Source of the DNA: Zea mays
Lineage: Eukaryota; Streptophyta; Magnoliopsida; Poales; Poaceae
Direction of reading: 5' to 3'
NCBI RefSeq assembly: GCF_902167145.1
Contig: NC_050098.1
Coordinates: forward strand, 109,902,207 to 109,966,206
Length of the DNA: 64,000 nt
Under the pieces are notes generated by a model that did no database searches, was not told the origin of the DNA, and saw only the letters and a list, made by a program, of their open reading frames with translations. Position 1 is the first letter of the stretch; each line of letters starts with the position of its first letter. The position numbers were made by a program, and so were the translations under genes. This document shows positions 22,001 to 31,022 of the stretch, in pieces.

Positions 22001-23063
22001 AACTATGCAGTAACAGTGCCCCAACTTTATCCCCTGCACGAGATCTTTCACTTTATGTAGGTATCCGCGCGCCACCGGGCACGAATCGCAACGCCAGCGA
22101 GGATCATGGCGCAGGATCACCGGCGGCGGTGCACCGAACCTAGCGATCTTCGTCAGGTTACTGTACCATGTGAATTCCTTTCATTGCTCCTGACAGAGCA
22201 GATTGAGAAGCTCCATTCTCCATTTTTCATGTAGAGAGCTACCGATCCATCTGCACCAAAGTTGTTGCTCTATAAACCAGCTTGGATTTTGTTATAAAGA
22301 CCTTGATCGAATTCTCACTGAATTATACAAAATTCAGCCTCTAAAGTTCATCCGAGCTCACTGTCAGTCAAACCCTAACACCTGATCCGACTGACAGCCT
22401 GACTTTTAGTTCATTTTTCTCAAATTTTTGTACAACACGAATGCTTAGTCTCTTAATAAAACTTGTACCCATGACATAGCTCTACAAGTTTATTGTAATG
22501 ATTTGGGGCAAAATCTTCATGGATTAAGAAATACAAGGTTCCAAAGTTAGCTCAATCACACTGATTTCAGAGTTAGCCATATGGTTGTCCTTGTGGCTTT
22601 TTGCAATTAACTCCAATTTGTTCCACATGACTTGAAAATCCTCCAATGTAAAAGTTGTTTGGTTTTTGATGTTCTACCACTTTGATATATACACTTTGGT
22701 CCAAAAGTGTATAGAAATTGAAATCACTCCATGGGGCACAAATTAGGGTTTTCTAGAGTTCCTCTTAGGGTTTGAGCAATATAGGGTTTTTGTGCCACTC
22801 AAATTCATCAAACTTAGTTTCTTGTTAACATTTCCCATAACCTTTGAGGTAATACTCAATTTGGTCTCATATTTACCCATATGCCCTAATCCCATGGTTA
22901 AGTACCCTATTCTAGGGTTATGAAGTACTTCAAAACATCACATCACATTTGTTTTGAAGTTTTAGCCTAGTGGATGCATTCTAGGTGTAACAAAGATAAT
23001 GACATGTCAATGCATATGATGACATGCTCAAGTTTTAGTTCTAGTAACACCAGGGGTGTTACA
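19078..23063 (-). mobile_element. LTR C: solo LTR of a Del-like gypsy family, antisense
   Basis: On the minus strand it begins TGTAACACCCCTGGTGTTAC (23063 downward) and ends GGTTCCGTGACA (19078), 3986 bp. Flanks are GGAAT and GGAAG, a one-mismatch 5-bp target duplication. The first ~2.3 kb align by eye with LTR C' (23605-25833) at roughly 80-85 percent. No internal region, PBS or second LTR adjoins either end, so it is most likely a solo LTR left by unequal recombination. An acidic exon-like segment lies at 20622-20501. Confidence 0.7.
20501..20622 (-). other. Acidic exon-like ORF inside LTR C
   Basis: Downstream of a TATAG acceptor-like site, the minus strand reads ENKEEVVVEEEVAEIPP, then a D/N/Y-rich stretch, and stops with TAG at 20501. 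Position within the LTR and acidity resemble the mini-gene of the D LTRs. No start codon or donor site has been assigned. Confidence 0.4.
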
Positions 23064-23604
23064 GGAAGTGTCACGTACCGAACTGCTAGGTTCACGACGG
23101 CAGCTTGGCGAGGGTGAGAGGGGCGCGACTGTTGGTGTGCCGGTGGCAAATTATGTTAAACTTAACCGTGCCCTAGCTCTCATTATATAGGCGTTCTGGT
23201 GGGCTTCTGACTCCGAGGCCTATCAACAACACTAAACCTAGACTTATTTGGATCCTATCTGAGTTAGGCTTCCTTCCCCTTAAGTGTGTGACCCTATAGG
23301 TTCACGTACGCATAAACATGGCCTGAGTACTCTTACTTGGCCTCATAATTGACAGCGGCCTTAGCAAGACATATCAACTCCTATGCAAACATAAAGATCA
23401 TATTTGATAAACATTGCAACATTATGTATATGTTGTTCTCTGTCTCACGATATTTGGTTTGGCTCTAAGCTGACCTCTCTTTCTTGATACTATGAATTGG
23501 AATCATTTCAAGGTTAACACTTAACCTAGCATGACCATGCATTTCTTGATCCAATCACTCGAGGGGCCTAAAGATATCTCTGTCAAGAATAGAGGGACAA
23601 ATTC
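23064..23604 (-). mobile_element. Remnant of an older copia-like LTR
   Basis: On the minus strand there is a TATATAATGAGAGC box near 23190 and LTR-like leader sequence. The plus-strand left flank of LTR C (GAGGTATCCACACATATAGGG) probably belongs to the same element. The edge at 23600-23604 (AATTC) is the insertion point of LTR C'. No coding sequence. The family assignment is weak. Confidence 0.4.
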
Positions 23605-25833
23605 TGTAACACCCCTGGTGTTACGGGCACTAAAACTTGAGCATGACATCATATGCATTGACATTTCATTTTGTTTGTTACACCTAGAATGCATCCACTA
23701 GGTAAAACTTCAAAACAATTGTGATGTGGTGGCTTGAAGTATTCTTAACCCTAGGGTACGATACTTAACCCTAGGATTAGGGCATGTGGGTAAATGTGAA
23801 GCCAAAATGAGTAGTACCTCAAAACCCATTGGAAATATTCAAAAGAGATTAAGTTTGATGGAATTGAGTGGCACAAAAACCCTAGAGTGCTCAAAACCCT
23901 AAAAGGGAACCCTTGAAAACCCTAATTTGTACCCTAGGGGGGTGGTTTCAAATTCTATACACTTTTGGACCAAAATGTATATATCAAAGTGGTAGAACAT
24001 CAAAAACCAAACAACGTTTACATTGGAGGATTTTCAAGTAGTGTGGAACAATTTGGACTTAATTGCAAAAAGTCCCAAGAACACCTATGTGGTTAACCCT
24101 GAAATTTCACTGAGATTAAGCTGACTTTGGAGCCTTGTATTTCTTAATTCATGAAGATTTTGTTCTAAATCAATACATCAAACTTGTAGAGCTATGTTAG
24201 GGGAACAAGTTTGATTAAGTGACTAAGCATTGGTGCTGTACAAAAATTGGAGATAAATGGATATGAAGTTGGACTATCAGTCAGTATTGAAGACTGAATT
24301 TTTACCGACAGTGAAATCGGATGAACTTTGTGATCGGATTGTGGGGGATTTAGTGGATGTTTGCAAGTTGAGCCGTCAGACAACCTAAAGAAGATAGCAA
24401 TGGTACAGTGACTGAATCAGATCACCAGGTTCAGTGCACCGTCGCCGGTGATCCCACGCCTCGATCCTTGCAGGCGCTGCGATTCGTGCGCTCTAGCGTG
24501 CGGATAACAGTCACCGGTGAAAAGATCTTGCGCGAGGTTGAAGTCGAGGCACTATTACCGCCCAGTCGCCATACCCACTTGTGTTGTGACATGGCCAGAC
24601 GGTCCTCACCATGGAGATCGCTCTTCACCGCGATTGCGCCATGCCGTAATCAATTCACCACGTCGTCGCAAGCTGCAAGGACCCAGCAGTGACCGCCGTA
24701 GACAGTTAGCCAGTGAGCGCCACGTTAGTGACCTCTGGTGACTCTTCCCCCTTCTCACCGCGCGAGCTTCCCCAACCAAATTCGCCCTCCTCGTGACCGT
24801 CTTCTATAAATTGATGCCCAGTCTGCTCTGCTAGGTTGTTAAGAAGCCAGAGCACCAGCCCTCGCCTCCGATTAGCCACTGTGGCGCCCTAATTCCGTTC
24901 TTCCCTCAAATCGACCAAAATCGCCGCCATTAGCATCTCGCCATGGCCAGCCATCCACAGGTTGATTCATACTTCTCTGATTCGTGTTCTAGCATCCTTT
25001 GAGTCTCCTGTTACTCGTAGACCCGATTGATTGAACTAGACCACGCTGAATCATCGAGAACACCTCGGTTTTCCCTCGGGTATCGCCGTCATCGTGGGTA
25101 GAGGAACTCCGGTCTAGACTAACTCAATTAAGGGATGAATTAGGATCACCAGAGGTGGAATTAGGCGTAGACCGACTTAGGGCATGAATGGTTAGGTGTT
25201 GCGGCCGGTGCAAGTTCGCTGGAGAGCGCGCACGTCGTCGTTCACCGTCGAGGACTTGGACTTGTGAAGAAAAAGAAGTGTGAGGGGTTCTGTGCTAATG
25301 TCAGAAAGACACATGAATAGTGTCGTGACTTCTTTACCGGTTATTCAAAAGGTCGGGGGCCTCTGCGCAAAACCACCAGCGCGGGCGCGGGCGGGCGCGA
25401 GTTTCCCCTATTGGTGGGCCAGTTTGGACTGAATTCAGCCCAACACTATTCATTCTTTTCCTTTCCCTTTTTCTGCCAGACTTAGAAATTTATAGGAAAT
25501 TGTAGAAAAATTATAAAATCATGGGACTAATTTTGCTAGACTCCTAAATTCATCTAGTATTTAATAAAAATAGGTCCAAGATTTTTAGTCCCAACCAGGA
25601 ATTATTTAGCATTTAAAGATGCCTAAACCTAGCCTTTTAGAATTTTAGAATTATTTTTGTAACTCCAAAAATCATAAAACTTTTTGGGTAAGCTTGGTTT
25701 GATGATTAAAGCCCTTAGGTAGAGTTTTACATGCTTTGGACATTGTTTGGTCCCAAACCTAGGACACTAGTTTTCTAGGATTTAATTGCCTAATCCTAAT
25801 AAAGAACTAGCCTAGGAAACTCTAGTGACTTAG
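23605..25833 (+). mobile_element. LTR C': sense copy of the LTR C family, 5' segment
   Basis: Starts TGTAACACCCCTGGTGTTAC and runs parallel to reverse-complemented LTR C. It is broken at 25833 by element D (target duplication CTTAG, 25829-25833 and 36798-36802), continues for 48 bp at 36803-36850, and is broken again by element E. Whether it is a solo LTR or part of a whole element cannot be told, because its 3' end lies beyond the window. Confidence 0.75.
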
Positions 25834-26099
25834 TGTAACGCCCTGAATTTGGGGGTAGATTTTTTTCTTCTTTTCTCTCACCAAATTCAGGCGTTACTCT
25901 TTCCTTTTCCCTTTTCTTCTTGCTAAGCCTTGATCTTTTCAAAGTCGCAGCGGGTTTTGGCTTTAGACCTCGTGTAAAGCAAAACCTTAAAACACTTTAT
26001 TTCGTATGATGCACCATGCCGAACCGTGCATTTTTTTTGATTGATTAAAATGTGAAAGCATTCGTCCTAAGCAAATTAGATTTTAGAAAAAGAAAATCC

Positions 26100-26332
26100 T
26101 TTCTTTTTCTCTCCCTCCCTCCCTTTCCCATTTCGGCCCAAGCCGCCCCCCCTCTCCCCCCTTCGGCCGGCCCAGCTGGCGGCCCAGCCGCCCCCTCCCC
26201 TCTCCCCTCCCGCGTGGGCCTCCCGGCCGGCCCAGCCGCGCCCCCCCTTCCCCCCACTTTGGGCCCATCCGGCCCAGCCGCCCCCCCCTTTTTTCTTTTT
26301 TCTCCAAAAAATCCCCCCCGCGGGCCCCGCCC

Positions 26333-26370
<38 letters not shown>

Positions 26371-27330
26371 CAACCCTAACCCTAGCCGCCGCCGCCGCCG
26401 CTCCCCCGCGCCGCCGCCGCTCCCCCGCGCCGCCGCCGCCCCCGGCGCCGCCGCCGCCGCTCCCCTCCGGTGAGACCCCTTCTCCTCCCTCACCCCCCCT
26501 CTCCTCCCTCTCCCCCCGGCGCCCTTCCCCCACCCGCGCCATGGGCGCCGCCCGTTCCCGCGCCCGTCCCCGCGCCCCGGCGTCCCGCGCCCGTCCCCGC
26601 CCGCGCCGGCCGCCCTCGCTCGGCCCCGGCCCGGCCGCCGCTCCCCCGCGGCCTCCCGCGCCCGGCCGCCCTCGCCCTCGTCCGCCCCGGCCCCGGCGAC
26701 CCCGGCCGCTCGGCTCGGCCGCTCCGGCGAGCCCGCCCTCGCCTCGCCCCGGCGCGCCTCGCGCCGCCGCGCCCGGCCGCCTCCGGCGAGCCGCCCGGCC
26801 CGTCCTCCCCCAGCTCGGCCCCGCCCCGCCGCCCCGGCCGCCCTCGGCTGCCTCGCCCCCGGCGAGCCCCGCGCCCGCGTCGGCCCCGCCTCGCCGCCCT
26901 CCGGCGAGCCGCCCTCGCCCGGCCCCGCTCGGCCCCGCCCTCGCGCCGGCCTCCCGGCAAGCTCGGCGCCCCCCCGGTTCAACCGCCCCCGTGCCTCGGC
27001 TCGACCGCCCGTCCCCGCGCTCGGCCTCGTCCGGTCGCGCCCTCGCTCGCTCGCGCTCGCTGGCCCCGGCGTGCTTGCCCGCTCGCCCCGCCGTGCCTTG
27101 CTCGCGTCGTGTCGGCCCCTGCGTGGCCTCGAGCTTGGCCCAGCGTGCTTATGGCGCGCGGCTTAGAGCTCGGCTAGCGCACGGCCCCGACGTGCGTACG
27201 GTTAGTCCGTAGCGTGTGCGTGCGACCTCGCGTGCGTGCCCGCGTAGTGCGCGTGCCTTGGCACGACTCGTCGTGCCTCGTCTACCCCCTAACCCCTCGT
27301 CTACCCCCCCCCCTTCTCCTATATGCGCTA
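26100..27330 (+). repeat. CpG/GC-rich low-complexity block in D 5' LTR
   Basis: Built from CCCGCGCC, GCCGCC, CCGGCGAGCC and CTCGCTCG-like words, giving long proline/arginine/alanine frames on both strands that I regard as composition artefacts. The 3' LTR copy (33800-35040) differs by several 15-45 bp indels, indicating slippage. It is a CpG-island-like segment inside otherwise AT-rich LTR sequence. Confidence 0.85.
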
Positions 27331-27676
27331 ATCACGTCGTTTATATTAGTAAGATAGGAGCCTCGATTTGGAAATTGATTACGTTAGTTAATTCGTATAA
27401 CTAATCATCTATCTCGTTCAATGTTAATCTACTAAAAGTGGTTGCGATTACATTAGTGCATGTAGCTAATTCTTTTGTTGGAACTAATTAAAACTAGAGC
27501 ACGTGACGTCTAGTCTTTCGTTTACCCGTAGTGTCCCTCGAGCATAAGCCTCAACCCTTGCGAGACTTTCCCTCGTTTCTTTCTAACCAAGGTAAATTCA
27601 TTATCGTATGTGGTATTCTATGCATATTTGCTTTACTTGTTCTCTTGTATGGTGTACTGTTGGTTTCCTAATTTCA

Positions 27677-28824
27677 ATGGATGGATGTATGTATGTTTGC
27701 GCCCGCTTAGAGAACGATCCGGTTGAAGAGCCCGAGGAACTCGCAGGAGAAGCCCCTGAGCAGCAGTCGGTTGGTGGAGGCAAGTGTCCTTTGACCTATC
27801 TCTATCCTATTCATTATTTAATTCACCTCCCGCTTTACATATTTATGCCTAAGGTTTGACTAGCTTTTGTTATCCCCATCCTTGCTTACCTATTTGGGTT
27901 GGATTATTACTGTTTAGCTTTATGCTATTGCACAACTCTAATTAATGAACATGATGAGATTATCTATGATACGCTGTTTTCCCTTCTCTTATGATGATGT
28001 TGTACTTGTGACCTTCAAGGGGGCTCGAGCGGTTTCTCGAGTGCCTCTCCGTAAGGACCTGTTCTATGGATGACCGCCCAGGAAAACAGTGCAACCATGA
28101 GGGTGGAATGGGGTGCCCTTAGCTGAATAATTAGAGGATCCGGGGTGTAGTTCACTTAGCCGTCGTGCCGTCAATGGGGCTCGGTGTATGCGGCTCGCTC
28201 TGCCAAGGTTGATTTGTCCCTTGGGGAGGAGTGCGGTACATTTAGGAAACCTAACGGGTGGCTACAGCCTCGGGGAATCTTTGTAAAGGCTACATAGTGA
28301 TGCCCTGCTAGGCCACCTAGGTAGTGGTCAATGGGGAGTAGCTCTCTCCGGGCAGAATGGGAATCACGGCTTGTGGGTAGAGTGTTTAAAAACTGATATA
28401 TCAACCGTGCTCGCGGTTATGAGCGGCCAAGGGAGCTCCAGTGATTAGTGGTACTTGATCAGAGATACTATGGTACAGGTGGCTATGAGATCGATGGTTT
28501 TGGTAATTGCGATGGTGCTGGTAAGTGGTACTCTTTCCGTTTGGAAAGGAGTACGTTTGGGTTAATAACTTGGGTTAATGCTAAAACTTGGCTTTCTACT
28601 AGTAAGTAATAATCTAACCAACTAAAAGCAACTGCTTGACTTATCCCCACATAAAGCTAGTCCACTACAGCCAAACGGGATGCTTGCTGAGTATGTTGAT
28701 GTGTACTCACCCTTGCTCTACACACCAAACCCCCCCAGGTTGTCAGCATTGCAACCACTGCTCAGGCGAAGATGAAGCTGTGGAAGGAGACTTCCAGGAG
28801 TTCCAAGACTACGACGAGTTCTAG
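27677..28824 (+). CDS. Mini-gene inside D 5' LTR: 62-residue acidic protein across a GC-AG intron
   Basis: ATG at 27677 opens MDGCMYVCARLENDP and continues through the acidic EEPEELAGEAPEQQSVGG to 27779, where AG/GCAAGT is a consensus GC-type donor. The intron (27780-28738) ends in CCCCCCAG. The second exon (28739-28824) continues in frame with a Cys/His pair (CQHCNHC) and an acidic tail ending DYDEF and TAG. Exons of 103 and 86 nt sum to 63 whole codons. It is unchanged in the 3' LTR copy. The function is unknown; no family recognised. The start may instead be in an upstream exon ending AACCAAG/GTAAAT near 27593. Confidence 0.5.
28060..28440 (+). other. Conserved block in the D LTR intron
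   Basis: Shared with LTR B (12548-12960). Ends with TATATCAACCGTGCTCGCGG and GAGCGGCC, which can fold as a hairpin. No conserved reading frame. The second copy lies near 35775-36140 in the 3' LTR. Confidence 0.55.
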
Positions 28825-29341
28825 GAGTGGGTTAGCGGCAACCCCCAGTCGGCTGCCTGTGAAGGCCGCGTTTATCTACGTTTCTTTTCCGCACTTTGAT
28901 TTATTGTAAGAACTATATGGACGTCTCAGACGTATGATGTAATCAACTATTATTCCCTTTTAATACTATTTTGAGCACTGTGTGATGATGTCCATATTAT
29001 GTAACTGCTGTGTACGTGAATAACTGATCCTGGCACGTACATGGTTCGCATTCGGTTTGCCTTTTAAAACCGGGTGTGACATAAGTGGTATCAAAGCCGT
29101 GCTGACTGTAGGACCGCTAACCTAGAGTAGAATGGTCGTTCTAAGGACTATAGACCTCTGTCTCTACCTTGACTTTGTCATCCCTTCAAAAGTTGGTCAT
29201 ACCGACCAAACCTATGTTCTACTATATATTATACCTTGCTGAAAATCATGTTTTATTCTAATCCTTCATTCACTTATGATTCATTATTTGCTGGTCATAT
29301 TAATTCTGTTCTCACCCTTTTGCTTGCGATGTCTTCTGTAG

Positions 29342-30355
29342 ATGGCTCGACTTAGACACACTACACGAAAGTCAGTCATCCCCTTCTTACCCTCCCGCCT
29401 TGCTTAGCGTCCGCTTCGCCGTCCCGTGGCCGGACAGTCCAGCCACTTGGAGAGACTACACCACCGCCTGCGTGAGGAGCAGGAACGTCGACGACAGGAG
29501 CAGCAGGGCTCTTCTTTCTCGCTCCACCAGGAGATAGAGTCTGTGAGGAGCTGCTCCCCTGTGCTTCCTCTGGAGCCGCCCCCTGCACCACCACTGGGCG
29601 CCTCAGCCTCTGGAGTAGCTGCTGGAGGAGACCCAGACGACGGAGATGGCGACGACAGCTGGAGCCACGACACCGACTTCTCTGCTAACCCTGAGCCGGA
29701 AGGATGGGTTGCTCGGCCCATCACTCGCGACGCTGCTCGCGGGTGTCACTTCCACGATGCGCTCGACACCCTGCTACGTCGGGCATTTGACCGGCATACT
29801 TGGTCCGTCGAGTATCGCTGTGTGGTCTACCAGCATAGTCGCGGGGTCCACCCGGACCGCTGGGAGGCAACCTGCTTGGTGCGCTGTCCGGAGAACAGTC
29901 TCCAGGGTGCTGAGGTCTGCTCAGAGCACTATTCTATCTCTGAGCGGGACTCAGCTGAGGCAGCCATGCAAGATGCTGCACGGCGTGCGCTTTCGCACTA
30001 CTGCTCGGTTTTCGGTGGGGCAGCTGACGGTCTTGACCTGAAGTATTACCCCCGCCGTCCATCTGGCAGCACAGGAGGCGTGATTGTCTCACCCGTCGGT
30101 GAGGGCAATCCTAGGTTGAGCAGCACAGTCAACCTAGCCGCCATGCTAAACACGGAGCTGGACCATGCATTAGACGAGCTGAGTAGGGCTCGTGCTGAGA
30201 TCGCCCTGTTGCGGGCTGAGCGCGCGGAACGTCGTCACTTGGATGGTGGTTCCCCCGCTCCCGTCGGGACTCAGCACCCGTACCGCTCACCTCAGCGTGG
30301 ACACCAGTCTTATGGCAATCCCGACTGCAAGACCAAGATAACTCTAGAACCATAG
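29342..30355 (+). pseudogene. Element D ORF0 (extra ORF upstream of gag)
   Basis: ATG at 29342 starts MARLRHTTRKSVIP and reaches a TAG at 29405. The same frame then stays open to 30355, about 316 more residues. It has a charged N-terminus (ERLHHRLREEQERRRQEQQ), a central folded-looking domain (GCHFHDALDTLL, DRWEATCLVRCPE, ALSHYCSVF) and a C-terminal coil (LDHALDELSRARAEIALLRAE). Rice RIRE3/RIRE8-type elements are reported to carry an additional ORF0 here. The role is unknown. It has one nonsense change (29405) and is otherwise intact. Confidence 0.75.
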
Positions 30356-30760
30356 ATCGTTAGAGTTGGATCTTGTAATTAATACGAAATATATGCGTAG
30401 AAGCTTCAGTCTTAGCGTTAGTCTCAGTCTTAGTTAGTCTTAGTTAGACAGGGTAGTTTGCTATATCCTGTGCATCTATGTTTGTCATGATGAACTATGT
30501 TTGGTTTGGATCTTTGTAATGATTGTCACCAGAGTGTTGGTATCTCCTGCACTTTGGTTTACCTATTATGTTAATGGAGTTAGTTATATAGTTGGGAAAC
30601 CCCTTTTATTCCACTTTCCTTTCTATCTGAGAAGCTGTGTGGTCTGAGTTGGAGATCAGTGAAGATGCTCATCTGTTCAGTGCTGTTGAAGAATTCTATT
30701 CTCTTTTCTTATGCTGCAAGATTTGCCAGATCAGTTCTGATGTGTGGTTGCATTCTGCAG
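30356..30760. other. Untranslated spacer between ORF0 and gag of element D
   Basis: AT/GT-rich, with repeated CTTAGTTAGTCT near 30410-30450. A TTCTGCAG/ATGTCAG acceptor-like site lies immediately before the gag ATG at 30761, so gag may be expressed from a spliced RNA. Confidence 0.5.
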
Positions 30761-31022
30761 ATGTCAGAGAACAGGCGCAGAGGAGGAAGGCGTGCTCAGC
30801 AGGAGCGAGCCGCTCAACAGGAGGAGGTGCCTCAGCAGCAGCACCTGCCGCCCCCGCCCCCGATGTCCATCGAGCAGATGTTTCTGATGCAGACTCAGGC
30901 AGTTCAAGCCATCGGTCAGACTTTGGCCGCCATTCAGCAGCAGCAGCAGCAGCAGCAGGCTCCACCTCAGCCTCAGATGCCTAGAGACAAGCGTGCTGAA
31001 TTCATGAGAGGTCATCCTTACC
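30761..31022 (+). pseudogene. Element D gag N-terminus, truncated
   Basis: ATG at 30761 (MSENRRRGGRRAQQ), then a glutamine-rich stretch with an eight-Q run encoded by CAG repeats (30939-30957), a proline segment and [11 protein letters not shown], the usual entry into the Del gag capsid domain. The match stops abruptly there. The remaining capsid, the zinc knuckle, the protease and the first RT motifs are deleted, and sequence continues with RT in another frame. Confidence 0.85.

Larger units (their letters stand above)
25834..29081 (+). repeat. Element D 5' LTR (3248 bp)
   Basis: TGTAACGCCC...GGGTGTGACA. The first 60 bp form a near-perfect hairpin (TAACGCCCTGAATTTGG against CCAAATTCAGGCGTTA, 25836-25896). 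A CT microsatellite spans 26335-26366, a very GC-rich block 26100-27330, a mini-gene 27677-28824, and a conserved block 28060-28440. No obvious TATA box was seen. Confidence 0.95.

Noticed and set aside
19078..25833. LTR C and C' as the two LTRs of one element
   Set aside because: They are in opposite orientation, about 15-20 percent diverged, and have no PBS or coding region between them.
26367..26385. Telomere-like CCAACCCTAACCCTAG
   Set aside because: Only two units, no CCCTAAA periodicity, and part of the LTR in both copies.
26052..27212. Long Pro/Arg/Ala-rich ORFs on both strands in the D 5' LTR (and 33907-34917 in the 3' LTR)
   Set aside because: Overlapping frames on both strands with low-complexity translations follow from extreme GC content and scarcity of stops. 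LTR copies differ by frame-breaking indels.
29086..29102. tRNA-like match TGGTATCAAAGCC (also at 39676 and 46310)
   Set aside because: These are primer-binding sites complementary to a tRNA 3' end, not tRNA genes; no cloverleaf follows.
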